Numbered from the stretch's first letter, positions 1 to 12,467 are shown. The stretch is DNA of 64,000 bases from Linum tenue (GCA_946122785.1 CAMGYJ010000008.1:16827475-16891474), one strand, 5' to 3'. Notes: generated from the letters alone by a model not told the origin. A program made the numbers and translations.

Positions 1-3000
1 AAAGAAGGGGGCACGACGGGCGGGGACGCAGCTGAGGTCGGAGCAGGCCGCGAAGGGGACTCCTCGGGCCGATGCGGAGGCGGCTGTGGGCCTGGGACAT
101 ACCCAGCATGCGGAGGCGGCTGTGGGCCTGGGGCTTACCCAGCCTGTCCGCTCGCGTGGGCCTCGCAAGCTGCGCAAGGCCTCGGCCCAACCACAGCCTC
201 CGGCCCAGGGTGGGGGTGACTTGCCACAGGAGGAAGGAAGAGATCCAGCCGAGCCGGTGGTTCCTGGCCCGCAATCCCCAGGCACTGAAGGTGGGCCGAA
301 TTTGGTGTTGGCCCAGGACTCAGAAGATTCGGCCTCAGGGGAAGAAGCCCAAAGCTTTATGATTAAAAAAAGGACCCCATTGGCTGAATCTATTAAAGCT
401 GGCCAGCCTACCATGGGTCGGGTTAGCCAAGTGGTGGCGGCTTTTGAAGCAGGAATGACTATTGAGGAGGAAAGGGATGTAAGTGGAGGAGGAGCGCCAG
501 ACATCAGAAACATGAAGGGAGAGGACGTGGGGGGATTTGATGAATACGGGTCTAATTTACCAAACTCTTCGTCTGGTATGCTTAAAAGGCCTTTGGAGGT
601 TATTGAAGGGGAGGTGGGTACCCCGCCAACGCCCAAGAAACAGTTTGTGGAAGTCGCTGATGTTAATGAGAAGGTGGAGGAAGCCAGCCTGGAGTGGCCC
701 CAGTCCGATAAATGAGGCTATTAGCCTGGAATGTGAGAGGCATTGGACCTTCCCTCACATTCCAAACGGCCCTGGGTATGGTCTATTCCAACAAACCGGA
801 GATCGTGTTTTTTTCTGAAACACGATCTAGTCGGCATGTTGTTTCCCGTCGCTTGCGGGGTTTGGGTTTTGATAATTCTCGTTGTTTTTTTGTTGATGCT
901 ATTGATGGGTCGGGCGGGTTAGTGTTGGCCTGGACTCCGGAGATTGATGTTTCGGTTTTTTATTCGTCCAACTTTTGTATTTGTTTTCAAATTAATGAAG
1001 TGGATTTTTCTTATATTGTGGTTTGTGTTTATATTAGTTGTTCTGCTGCTATTCGAACAACTCAGTTGGCGCATCTTCGGAACATCTGTTCTGCTTTCCA
1101 TCTCCCCTACGTGGTGATTGGTGACTTCAATACTATCCTGAGTGCAAGTGAAAAAGATGGGGGCAACCCTTGGAATGCCAATTCTTCCATCGTTTTGCGT
1201 GAGTTTATTGATGATTTGGGTCTCCATGATCCGGGTTACCAGGGGGACATCTTTACCTGGACCAACAGAAGGATGGGTAGTGCCTGTATCCGGGAGCGCC
1301 TGGATAGAGCCCTCTGCTCTCAGCCCTGGATAGATCGTTTCCCGGATACCTTGGTCAAACATTTTACTGATCAAGGTTCTGATCATAGAGCCCTCCTTCT
1401 GTCGGACAAGCCTTATGTTCGGGCTAGTCGTCCTCTTTTCCGCTTTGATGCTCGATGGGCAGATAACCCTGAAGTCAGAGCTATGGTTAATTATGTCTGG
1501 CAGGAGGATATCCAGGGGTCCCCGATGTTCTGCCTTTGGGAGCGTCTTAAGAAGCTTCGTCATCTCTTGTATGATTGGAGTAGGGCTGGGACCACCAATT
1601 CTTTGCGGAACATTCGGACTCTCCAAAGCGAGATTGAGAGGGTTAAATCCGTCCATCCAATTAATTGGGATATGATTCGGGAATTAGAGATGGAATTGAA
1701 TCGTCAATGGGAAGCGGAAGAAGTTTACTGGCAACAGAAGTCCAGGGTTCACTGGTTGAAGAAAGGGGATAAGAATACTTCCTACTTCCATACAGTGACT
1801 CGAGCGCGGCGTAAAAGAAATTTCGTTGCTGGTCTTCGGAATGATAATGGGGAGTGGGTTACCAATGAAAGTGAGAAGGCAGGAATTGCTACGTCCTTCT
1901 ATCAACACCTTTTTACGTCAGAGAATCAGGTTGGGAACATGGCTGAGCGGGTGGCGTCCTTGCCTATTGCTCATAGTGTTACCCCTGAGATGAATGCTAG
2001 CCTCACGGCTGAGGTTTTACCCGCCGAGATTCGTAAAATGGTGTTTGCTATGGGGTCGAAGCAGGCTCCTGGGTCTGATGGATTCACGGGGAAATTTTTT
2101 AAAGCCTTCTGGGATGTTGTGGGTGAGACGGTGGTTGCGGCGGTGCGGTCCTTCTTTGTTACCAGTCGGATGCTCCGCAGCTTCAATCACACGTGGCTTA
2201 CCCTAATCCCCAAGGTAGACAATGTTGAATCTATGAGACAACTGCGTCCGATCAGTTTATGCCAGTTTGTTTATAAAATTATCACAAAAATTATGGCTGA
2301 GCGGCTGGCTGAGTTCCTGCCCGCAATTGTTTCGGAGGGGCAAAATGCGTTCATCCGTGAACGTCAAATCGTGGAAAATGTTCTTCTCGGCCATGAGTTG
2401 ATGCATTATCTTAAAATTAAAACGCGGGGTAAGAAAGGGTACATGGCTCTAAAGGTTGACATGGAAAAGGCCTATGATAGAGTCGAATGGCCGTTTCTTC
2501 TTGCGGTTTTAGATAAGATGGGCTTCAACAGTATCTGGCAAGGGTGGATTCGGGAGTGTCTCCAATCCTCCTCCTTTTCGGTTCTAATGAATGGGACTCC
2601 CTCTGGGTACTTCTCTCCTTCCCGGGGGCTTCGGCAAGGGGATCCCCTCTCCCCTCTTTTGTTCGTGCTTTGTACTGAGGGATTTGCGGCCCTCCTTCGC
2701 AAGGCTATTGCGGATAAAAAGCTGGAAGGGGTGAAAGTGGCTCCTCGGGCGCCGCGGATCTCTCACTTGTTTTTTGCTGATGACTCGTATCTGTTTTTAC
2801 GAGGCACCCTCAGGGAATGTGAGAATTTGATTGAGGTTCTGAACGAATATGAGGAAATGAGTGGCCAGAAAGTGAATTTGGCCAAGTCAGCTGTATGCTT
2901 CAGCAAGAATATTGTCCGGGCTGATCAGGAGTTTTGGCTGCGATTTTAGGAGTGGGGGCGGTAGGGGTGCATGATAAATATCTTGGTCTGCCTACCCTCG

Positions 3001-4873
3001 TTGCGCGATCCAAGATGGCCACGTTCCGATATCTGGAGGAGAAACTGCTGGAACGTCTTCAGGGATGGAAAAGGAGGACGTTGTCATGGGCGGCGAAGGA
3101 AACCTTGATTAAATCGGTTGCTCTTGCCTTGCCTTTACATGTGATGTCCTGCTTTAAGCTACCCCTTGCTTTATGTCGGCTCCTGGATAGACATGTGGCC
3201 AGGTTCTGGTGGGGGGATGAAGAGGATCACTCCAGAGTGCGATGGATCTCGTGGCGTAGTCTGTGCCGTAGCAAGCATGAGGGGGGATTGGGATTTCGTC
3301 GGTTTGAGCAATTCAATCAGGCTCTATTGGCTAAGATTGGGTGGCGTATCCTGATGGAACCTGAGTCCCTTCTGGCAAAAGTTTACAAAGGCAAGTACTT
3401 CCCTAACGGGTCGTTCCTCGAAGCCAAAGCTCGGTCCCGCCCGTCGTGGGGGTGGCAGAGTATCCTCTTTGGTCGGGATTTACTGGTACAGGGGCTACGG
3501 TGGCAGATTGGCAATGGCCAGACTGCGTCGTTGCTTAACTCGAGTTGGATTCCGCGACTTCAGCACAATCCCCCTTTTTATAATCCTATGGTCCTGCCGG
3601 TTGGGGGCGATCCCCCCGTGGCAGAGGTCATGCATCCGGGGGGAGGTGGATGGGATGATGACAAGCTGAGTCGTTGGTTTGATCCCCCTACCTGTAAAGC
3701 CATTAAAGCTATCCCTCTCCCTAGACTCGATGTTAGGGACAGGGTGATCTGGCACGGTACAAGGGATGGGGTCTTCACGGTAAAATCGGCTTATCATTTA
3801 GCTGTGGATATGGATAGAAGAAGAGGGGGGTGGAGAGCTTCAGTGGGTTGGATGGATAAGGAGTCTTGGATTCGTGTGTGGGATGCGGATATTCCGCCTA
3901 AGCTGAAAGTTTTTCTTTGGCAGATCCTTAATCGAATTTTGCCTACTACGGAGGCCCTTATTGAGAAACGGATCCAGGTGCATCCCAGGTGTCCGGTGTG
4001 CTGGGATGCTGCGGAATCAATGGAGCACTTGTTCCTGGATTGTTCTGTGGCTCGTACCCTTTGGGTGCATTCTGGCCTGGATTATCTAGGGGAGGGACTT
4101 CCTAGACATACCTTCCCCATGTTCCTGAAGCAACTTTTGGGTCGGATTCACCAACCTGCCTTATTAATGGCCGTGGTGGCTGTCCTGTGGAGGATTTGGC
4201 GGTCGCGAAACTGGGTTGTTTTTGAAGGCAAACAGTATGATTTCCCAGCTTTGATGCGGCAATTCCATCAGCAGTATGAGGAGTGGGTGCAGTTGCCTGA
4301 GGACAGGCCCTCCCGGACGGGTTCCCCGGTGGTGATGCCTCCTGGGACCCTCCCTGTTGGCAGTGCTGCGGATGATTGTGCGGTCTGTTTATGGGATGGG
4401 GCAGTGAGAAGGGGGTCGCATGGTGCGGGTGGGATTGTTCTGCTAACTCCGTCAAGGCAAGTTTGGCTCGTGAAAGGAATTCTTTTTCCGGAGGTGGATG
4501 ATCCGATGGTGCTGGAGTTGCTTGCCCTCAGGGAGGCGGTTAGGTGGTGCCTTTCGATTGGCCTTTCGGTAGTCAAGTTTGAAGGGGATGCGAAGGTGCT
4601 CATTGATAAGATCAATCATGCGGATGCTAGGGATAGCCAAGTCGGAGCTATTCTGGAGGAGGTTTTGCATTGTTTTAACAACTATCCTGGTTTTAGTATC
4701 CAGTTTATAGGTCGGCGTAGTAATAGGGTAGCCCATTTGGTGGCTAGGAAGGCCCTTTCTTTGTACCCGGCTATGGATGGTTTCTTTGATTTCCAGGCCT
4801 GGCTGTCATCCAGGATGTACGCTTTTGATCTTTATAAGATTATCTTTTGTCAAAAAAAAAAAAAAAAAAAAAA
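1..4873 (+). mobile_element. LINE (L1-type non-LTR retrotransposon) number 1, 5' end outside window
   Basis: The order is gag-like ORF1, then ORF2 (APE endonuclease, reverse transcriptase, zinc-binding zf-RVT segment, RNase H), then a 22-A tail at 4852-4873. This is the standard plant L1 layout. The left end lies outside the window, so no target-site duplication can be scored. ORF1 and ORF2 overlap as ATGA at 712-715. ORF2 carries a single 1-base frameshift near 2935 and is otherwise open, so the copy is fairly young. Transcription is on the + strand. Confidence 0.93.
2..715 (+). CDS. LINE 1 ORF1 (gag-like), C-terminal part only
   Basis: The frame is open from the first complete codon at position 2 to the TGA at 713-715, so the true start is upstream of the window. 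The visible part is low-complexity, rich in Pro, Gln, Gly, Glu and Lys. It resembles the variable C-terminal tail of plant LINE ORF1, which normally follows a DUF4283 domain and a CCHC knuckle; neither is visible here. A ~36-bp tandem duplication (about 72-143) repeats the residues AEAAVGLG. The stop overlaps the ORF2 start (ATGA). The ORF1 call rests mainly on position upstream of an endonuclease/RT ORF2. In LINEs this protein binds the element RNA. Confidence 0.7.
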   Translation, partial: KKGARRAGTQLRSEQAAKGTPRADAEAAVGLGHTQHAEAAVGLGLTQPVRSRGPRKLRKASAQPQPPAQGGGDLPQEEGRDPAEPVVPGPQSPGTEGGPNLVLAQDSEDSASGEEAQSFMIKKRTPLAESIKAGQPTMGRVSQVVAAFEAGMTIEEERDVSGGGAPDIRNMKGEDVGGFDEYGSNLPNSSSGMLKRPLEVIEGEVGTPPTPKKQFVEVADVNEKVEEASLEWPQSDK

Positions 4874-4892
4874 GAACAAGAAAAACAAATGA
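712..4892 (+). pseudogene. LINE 1 ORF2: endonuclease-reverse transcriptase-RNase H, one frameshift
   Basis: The first segment (712-2949) begins MRLLAWNVRGIG. It carries the APE-type endonuclease motifs (SETRSS, VIGDFNTIL, SDHRALLL), then a reverse transcriptase with a LRPISLCQ block, LRQGDPLSPLLF and the catalytic FADDSYLF. A missing T in the T run near 2932-2935 shifts the reading frame. The second segment (about 2934-4892) continues with the RT thumb, a CPVCWDAAESMEHLFLDC zinc-binding segment and a type I RNase H (CLWDGAV, ELLALREAV, FEGDAKVLID, VAHLVARKA). No stop codon precedes the poly(A), so the frame runs into lysine codons and ends at 4890-4892. The enzyme nicks target DNA and primes cDNA from the nick. 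The frameshift could be a sequencing error in a homopolymer. Confidence 0.92.
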
Positions 4893-7657
4893 ATTTGTAC
4901 CAAAATCATTCAATATTTACTTTGATTTGAAGAATTTAGAATTTATGCGTTAGAAACACACTTTCCATGGGTTTCTCTATTTAAGGTAGGATAATTATTA
5001 GCAAATATGATACAATGTATATTATTACGATTTGTATTGTTGATAAATTATAATTCTGAGAGATTATATCTCACAACATGATGTTTAAAACTTTGAGTAC
5101 ATGAACAAATATGTACCATTTCTAATTCAAAATAGAAATTAGGTATATAGATAGTTTATATGACGTGAAATATTTTAATTTTATGAACTAAATAATAGAT
5201 AGTTTATATGAAATGTATTTTACAATGCATCAAATTCTTCGGTACATGTTATACATATATTGACAACAATACATCTATTTAACAATCGCAACTTCCAAAC
5301 AACACCTAAAACAATAATCAATTATTCTATATCAAAGTTAATCCAATAATCATGTGGTATACGTATACGAGCTAGCTACGGAAAAGCTAGTGCAATTATC
5401 TACACATAATATAATACGCCGAAGAGAAACGGGAGCCCCATTTTAAATTTCCTGCAACGAAAGTGAAAGTAGGATCATAACTTTTTCTTATTCATTAAAA
5501 AAACACATATTGGGATTCGAATAATGACCATTTTAAAGAAAAACAAGGATCATAACTAATCACAGTAAGTACATTTGTTGTATCTTTTTAAATTAAAAAC
5601 ATATAATAGCAGGGAGGAAAAAATCCTTCCGCCATTTCAAATTCTCTGCTTCAAGAGCGTTTGTAGAAAGGGTAGAATAGGGAGTGTCAATTTTTCCTCT
5701 GTCCTCTGTGGAACGGGCCAACTTACCGTACACATGCGGATTTAAACTGGTCCAGGAGTGTCAATTTTCTTCTTTAAGCCCTTTTATTTCTCCGTGGTGA
5801 TAAAATATATATGAAAAGGCAAAAACAATACTCCTTTTTATTGCTAAAATAAAAAATTTAACAATAAACTAATGCATGGTATCTAATGGGCCAACCGCTA
5901 ACCATAAAATAAAATAGTTGAATGGGCCTGACCTACACGGGATTTGGCCATCAAGTAAAACAAATGAACATCATTGATTTGTCATTGTAAAACAAGCTAT
6001 TTTCTCTAGCCATAATAATATATTATGCTATTATTTTATATCTTAGTGGCTAAAATATAATGTATTTTAAAGTTCTTCAATGGTTCAACCTCGACCACCC
6101 AATTAGTCCAATTTTTATCATTTCAAATATATATTATATAATTATTTGATATCATAATGATCAAATTATAGTGTATTTTATAGGGAATCGTTTGGTATTT
6201 GTTAGTAAAAAACTAAACAGAAATATCTATTTGGTTATTTTAAACATTAAAACGATCCTAAACATTTTCAGTTCCTTTTGAATTTCTATGGTTTTATTCC
6301 CTTATAAGTGATGTGCAAATGGCGAATTGCAGTCATCTCTTTTCTTTCACTATTTTTTATTTTCAAATAGAAAGTTTAAAAGTAAAGAATAATTAGAATT
6401 TGGCATGGGTCGATCAAACAGGCTGAATTTCAAGTTTTGGCCCGTTTTGATCAAGTCTAATTTATAATCACATGGTTCCCTGATACTCGATAAAAATCTC
6501 AATCCAAATCAGTTTGGCAGGTGAGTCCATATTTACCACCATTTTCTAGGGATACGACAACGGCGGTTCCTATCCCAAATTGTGTTGTTCGTTCTTGATT
6601 TTCTTTAGATTTTATCATGGCCTGACAAAAACCAGAAAGCACAATGACGTCAAGATGAAAGTTTTATAAAGCAAATTAATCTTCCAACGGGCCGAGTAAA
6701 AGCTAGCAACGATTGAGAGATGCTCATTTCCCGAAAACCGACGGGATATGCTATTTTTTATTCGATTTTCTGGAATTCGATTTTTATAAAACTTACTCCA
6801 CCTCATCATATTACTAGAAACAATATTGTTTCACAAGGTAACAGGTACTTGATTTTGGTTCATAAGGCCGATTTTTTTATTCGTTGCATCATTCATGTCT
6901 CTTTCTTACTAAAATTCACTATTTTTATCACGTGTTTCCCAAAAAAACTATACAACAATAAGATATACACCCCATTACATTATCAAATTTCATACCTCAC
7001 CTTCCTCCGACCAACTGGCCGGGGCCCACACTAGTTAGAATATATAAAGCGTCTATTTTGTTTAAGGGGTCCAGTAGGCTATGCACGGGTGAAGCATAAG
7101 CCTCCTGTGGCCCACCCACTTTTTCCGTTCCCGATTCTTCTCTTCAATCTCCCTTGGTCTACCAGTGCAAATTGACTGGTGGCTACACAAGTGATTCCCC
7201 TTGCCGGGCATATCATCGACGGTGGTGGGTAGGCAAAGAAGTGGTCGGAGTTGGACTTCTCCGTGGGGGTGGTGGCAGCTTGCTAATCGCCCGTCCGGCC
7301 GTTGATTTTCCCGTAATCTCAAGTCGCCAAACTCTGTCTTCAGCTTCCTATGATAACTTGAATACCTATGGTGGTTGTCGAACCTTCTCCCCTTTCCCCC
7401 AACCTCTGTATGACGACTGGATAGCGTTTAGACAAGTTGCCGATTGCAGGGTTGTCACTGATCTCTTCTCCTAAACAAAGGGCCTTTCTTTACTTTCTTC
7501 TCTGAAACATATAAGGGATTCAACCACTGGTCCTATTATTTGTTCGTTGATAATCATGACGAATCAGAATTGTTGATTTTTTTTTAAAGATTAAATGAAT
7601 CTTAATTTTTTGTTAGAGAATTGGGGACTGAGATTCACCCATTAAAGGTTATGGTAA
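4874..7657. other. AT-rich intergenic DNA, no supported gene
   Basis: No open frame with recognisable protein content. Around 6017-6070 and 6127-6182 there is a degenerate ~55-bp direct repeat (ATATATTAT...GTGTATTTTA type). The phrase GGAGTGTCAATTTT occurs near 5681 and 5755. The part 7040-7480 has higher GC and an open frame (7154-7474) without recognisable domains; it could be an old leader or a captured fragment. Confidence 0.6.
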
Positions 7658-8016
7658 GAACATCCACATCAATGCAATTGTAAAACCAATTGCATTTGTG
7701 CTATTTCTTGCTTACTCAACTTTTTTTGCAATCATACTCATATTAGTTTCATTCACTTATACCTTTTTCAATTAACTTGCAATTGCATATGCAACTCTTA
7801 ACTATTTTTAATTTTATAAAACAAAAGGTTTGGTTTATTTTTTTCAATCACATGTAAAGGAGGGGGGAGTAGAGAGAGAAATTGCAAATTGAATTGCATT
7901 TTATGGTAGTTTGCACAAATGCAATTAAGACTTACATACAGGCAAATAAACATGCAATTGCATTTTCATTATTACATCACTTTGCAATTCAATATGATAG
8001 CTTGATGTGGATGCTC
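7658..8016. mobile_element. Tourist-like (PIF/Harbinger-type) MITE with TAA target duplication
   Basis: The ends are inverted: GAACATCCACATCAA at the left and TTGATGTGGATGCTC at the right, with one mismatch. Both are flanked by TAA (7655-7657 and 8017-8019). The length is 359 bp and there is no coding capacity. The interior is full of the motif CAATTGCA and variants. A 3-bp TAA/TTA duplication with short TIRs is the Harbinger/Tourist pattern. Confidence 0.72.
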
Positions 8017-8606
8017 TAATTGATTTGAGAGGCATAATTAAAAATTCAGGTGAATCGGAGTTATCGAGTACATGGAGAAAAGTTTCAAATTTGGATAAAA
8101 GTTTCGTACTATACTTTCTAATTTGGATAAAAGTTTCAAATGATGTTGGTTATTTTTTTTAAAGTATGATGTTGGTTATTTGGAGTTACTTTTGTTACTA
8201 CACAATTTTCATAAAATTATTGCCAAAGATAACTGTCAAAATTCTGTAGATATATAGAGGATAAATCCATTCCTACAATCCAACTATGTATTCAATGCAA
8301 GATCACGTTGTATGGTTGTCACCCAACTATTTACTTCAGAATAATATCCAATTTCCTAAAGGCTATGGAGATTAAGAAATTAATTACAATCCTAAGTACA
8401 TCCAGTTCATATATGATTCCTCATACCACTAAACACAATCAACTCAATTTAAGATATGCTCCTTCTAATCATTTTTTTTCAAAAACCCGCCGCAAAGAGC
8501 GGGCGAATTTTCTAGTATAGTGTATTATTTGTTATTAGATTGATATTTGGGTTAAGTTGTAAGGAATTAGATCTTACAGACCGTTTGGTATCAAATGAAT
8601 TGAGAA

Positions 8607-8616
8607 TTATTTCATT
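8607..8616. repeat. Target-site duplication of large MULE, left copy
   Basis: TTATTTCATT is identical to 18178-18187, directly outside the TIRs. One further base is ambiguous because the TIR starts with G. Confidence 0.93.
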
Positions 8617-8803
8617 GGGTGAATTGCAAGTTTGGTCACCCATATTACACTTTTGTAACACGTTAGCCACCCGAATCCATTTTCGCTTCAATTCAGCCAC
8701 TGATAATACACCTTTATGTCATCATTGGTCACTCGCCGTTACACACCGTCAACGCCGTTATACTTTTGCTGACGTGGCAAACGGGGTGCCAAGCTGGAAC
8801 ACG
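8617..8803 (+). repeat. Left terminal inverted repeat of large MULE
   Basis: It is the reverse complement of 17992-18177 over its full length, apart from one extra T in a T run (ATCCATTTTCGC against ATCCATTTCGC). In Mutator elements the TIR carries the promoter and transposase binding sites, so it probably drives the transposase gene to its right. Confidence 0.94.
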
Positions 8804-9416
8804 GAATGCTGAGTCAGAGGCTTTAATTGAGAACAACACACCCGACCCGTACCCTCTGGAAAACCCGACAATTGACCTAAAAACCCGACCCATTTGCCCA
8901 GCCCAATTAAGTAACAAAAATTAAAATAGATTGGATAAGGGGAGAAGAAACGAAAGGCCCTCATCATCTCCCTTTCTTCTTCCTCTCGTTCGAATTTCCA
9001 GAGCAGGGGAAGAGTGATTGATTTTCCTCCTCTTTGAATCTTTCTTCCGCCGGCCGTTTCTTCTCTTCTTCTCTTTCATTCGGTTTCCCAGGCGTCACAA
9101 GTTTGCTGCGATTGTATGCTGAGATGGATGGAGAAAAGTGAAACCCTAAATCCATCTATTGAAGTTTGCTGCCGATTCTCGTTACTCTTCTTTTCGGGGG
9201 TTGGTGTGCAACAAAGGAGCATATCTGAAGGTACCTATTCTGTTAATGGAGTTTGCTTTGGTTGGAGTTTGTTTAGGGTTCAGTAGGTTTATTATAAACA
9301 AAACGAAAGGGAAAAGGACAGCTTCGAGTTTTTCCAGGTGGATGTTTGATTCTTTAAACTTAAATTGCAAGTCGGTGTTGTTCCTTTCCAGGTTGTCCGA
9401 CTCTTCATCGAGAATC

Positions 9417-12400
9417 ATGGTGGGTCATGTGCGGCCCCCAAATGGTTCCCTACCCAAGTATCGTAAGTTCCATCGCTTTCAATTTTGTCTTTATGCTTTT
9501 AACCCACATCTGTCTCGCATTCACTTTTTTTACCTACTGCTCACCAACAATTTGTTTGTAACCAACAGGTCCATGCAGTGGTGAGTTTTCGTTTGAAGTT
9601 CACGTAGACCACGAGTTGAAGAAGAAGAGTGGCAAACACTTCTTGAAGGAGAAAGAATCTGTGTTCTATGACTATGCCGACATCGATGAGTTGTCTCTCC
9701 TGGACTTGGCTGACATATATGAGAAGTGTGGTGGGAAGATTCAAAATCCAAGATTCTATTGGAAAGCTCTCACCAGTGAGTCAATGACGGAGATTTCTAA
9801 TGATAGGGACTTGCTGGACATGGCTGTAGCAGCTAATAATCCTCCTCGAATCATTGAGCTGTTTGCTATTGGTGAGAATGAAGTGGAGGATCTTTTTAGT
9901 AGTGATGTGGATGAAGATGCAGCTGGCTGTTCGAGAAAGGAGGCCTTACATTGTGGTGCTTCCGATGAAGATGACGAGGACTACAATGCAGACGAAGATG
10001 AAGATGACGATGATAGTGACTACGAGGGTAATTTTGAAATGGCCAGCACTGATCATGACAATGAAGAATTTGAGGAGAATTGCAATATGGATGTAGAAGC
10101 TGACTTGGGCAGAATTATTGGTGGAGACGGAGAAAATGAGATGGAAGATGACGTAGAAGAAGAGTCGGATTTTGTCGACTCTGATGATCGTAGAACTGTT
10201 CACATTTCAGAGGATGACTTCGATGATGCACATGTGTCTGAGTTTCTTGTGGATCGAGACATGGAGAACCCAAAGTTCTCACTTGATCAAAAATTCAGTA
10301 GCAAGAATTTGTTGGTTGAGGCGATAAAGACACACTCTTTTATTGAGCATCGACCAATCTCTTTCAAGAAGAATGATCGAAAGAGGCTACAAGCAGTGTG
10401 TCAGGCACCTTGTGAGTGGTACATTTGGGCATCCAAGAAAGAGCATGCAGATTTTGTACAAATCACAAGGTGCAAATTGGAGCATTCAAGAGATTGTAGT
10501 CTGACTTTCAATAACAAGTTTGCAACCGCCAAGTTCTTGGGAAACAAGCTGTCAACAAAGATGGCAGCCGATCAGAAAATGAGCAAAAACTTGTTGAAAC
10601 AAATAATGAAAGAAGACTACAAGGAAGAGGTTGGAGATATGAAGGCATATAGGATCAAGAAGACAGCAACTGATTTGGTGCGTGGGACGTACAAAGAACA
10701 ATTTTGAAGCCTCTATCATTATGCAAAAGAGCTACGAAGGAGCAACCCCAACTCAACTGTTGTTGTTGAGCAGAGATACCAGACTTTTCACCGTATGTAT
10801 GTTTGCTTTGAAGCATCGAAGAAAGGGTTCCGGGCAGGCTGTAGACAGATTTTGAGCATCGATGGGTGTTGGTTGAAGCACGAATATGGTGGTCAACTTC
10901 TTTCCGCGGTGGGCATCGATGCAAATGAGCAATACTTTCCGGTTGCCTTTGCTCACGTTGAAGTGGAGAATAAGGAGAACTGGACTTGGTTCCTTGAACT
11001 ACTGAGGTTCGATCTTGACATAGTGGATAATCCCGGCTGGACGTTCATGTCAGACAAACAGAAGGTAAGATTTACTCACGTTTTATTTTGTATGTTTTAT
11101 TTTGTATCATGATGCCAAACTAATAGGGTGTTTATTTTTCATACACAGGGTCTTATTCCAGCACTAGATGACACCTTTCCTAACTGTGAGAAGAGGCATT
11201 GTGGTCATCACTTGTACACAAACCTACAAGGTGCATGTGGAGCCTCCCAAATGATGAAGGATCTGTTCTGGACAGCTGCTAGAGCTACAACCGTGCCTGA
11301 ATTTCACACTGCTATGCAAGAAATATCAAAATACAACAAGGCCTCCTACGAATGGCTTCTTAACAAGCCATTCTTCCATTGGACAAGGTCTCACTTTCTC
11401 ACTCTTGTCTCTTCTGATGTGCTTACTAGCAACATGGTTGAAAGTTGGAATGATACCATAATGGATGAGAGGGATATGGCTCCTATTAGCATGTGGGAGG
11501 GTATTAGAAGAAAGTTAATGTTGATGTATGCTAAGAGATGACGCTTTGTGAAAAAATGGAGTGGTCCTTTGTGTCCCAATATTGAGCTGAAAATTAAACA
11601 ATTGAAGAAAAAGGCTCTCAAGTGGGTTGCAGTATCAAATGGCAATGGAGAGTTTGAGGTTAGGTGGCACAAGAAGCAGCTTGTGGTGAACTTAAAAGAA
11701 AAGACTTGCACCTGCAGAAAGTGGGAGCTAACTGGCATTCCTTGTGAACATGCTATGCAAGCAATTAGGAAGGCAAATAAGAAACTCCACGACTATGTGG
11801 CAGCATGTTACTTGAAGGAAACAGCAGCCAAAATTTACCAATTCTCTATTTCACCTACTGCTGGCAAGGAACATTGGGGTCTTTCTGAATTAGGTGAGGT
11901 TGGAGTGCCTGCTTCTATAGAGGGAGACAAGAGAGGAAGGCCAAAAAAAGCAAGAAGGAAGGAGAGGGAGGAGGCTGCCAAAGGTAAGAAACAAAAGAAG
12001 GATGGAATGGAAGTGTCGAAACAACCTAGGAGACCATACAGGTGTACTACATGTGGGCTGGTTGGTCACAACAAGTCTTTTCATGTCGATCAAGCTGGAA
12101 AGGAACAAGCTCGTGCTGCAAAGAGGACAGAAGATGTAATGGAGAAAGAAAGAAAAAGGAAGGAGAGGGAGGAAGAACAAAGGAGGAAGCAACAAGAAAG
12201 ATCTGAACGTAATCGACTTGTTGCCCTACAGAAGCTGGAGCAAAAGAAGAGGAAGCTGGAAATGAGACAAGCACAAAGTCAGCCTTGTACTGTCCAAGTG
12301 ATGCCTGATGTATGTCTTTGATTTGTTCTTTTTGAAGTTCATTAATATAGACAAACGTCCTAATCTCACTCATTTTGCAGGGAACTACCAGGAGGCCATT

Positions 12401-12467
12401 AGGTGAGGCATCCCAACAAGGAAGTCGAGCCACTCAAGGCTCGCAGATAGCAAGCCAATCGACTTAG
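9417..12467 (+). pseudogene. mudrA-like MULE transposase, four coding exons, two in-frame TGA codons
   Basis: The exons that fit are 9417-9462, 9569-11064, 11149-12309 and 12381-12467. All introns are GT..AG with matching phases, totalling 930 codons. A 5'-leader intron is likely at 9231-9391. Domains in order: an acidic Asp/Glu-rich N-terminal region; a MuDR-type DNA-binding segment (about residues 230-320); a MULE transposase core (SIDGCWLKHEYGGQLL, SDKQ at the exon 2 end); a SWIM zinc finger (CTCRKWELTGIPCEHAM); a CCHC-like knuckle (CTTCGLVGHNKSFH); and a charged coiled-coil tail. The frame is broken only by TGA at 10705-10707 and 11539-11541, with no frameshift. The enzyme would bind the TIRs and cut the element out. 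I call it a pseudogene because of the stops. Confidence 0.92.

Noticed and set aside
919..1656. 245-codon minus-strand frame inside LINE 1
   Set aside because: Exactly antisense to the endonuclease-coding segment with no recognisable content; a shadow frame.
2925..2945. Programmed -1 frameshift site in LINE 1 ORF2
   Set aside because: The T run does not form a standard X XXY YYZ slippery site in the right phase, and the break falls within the RT region of a protein normally read in one frame. A deletion or sequencing error is simpler.
7062..7474. Frames of 86-106 codons on both strands in a GC-richer patch
   Set aside because: No domain, no splice logic and no promoter; recorded only as spacer.
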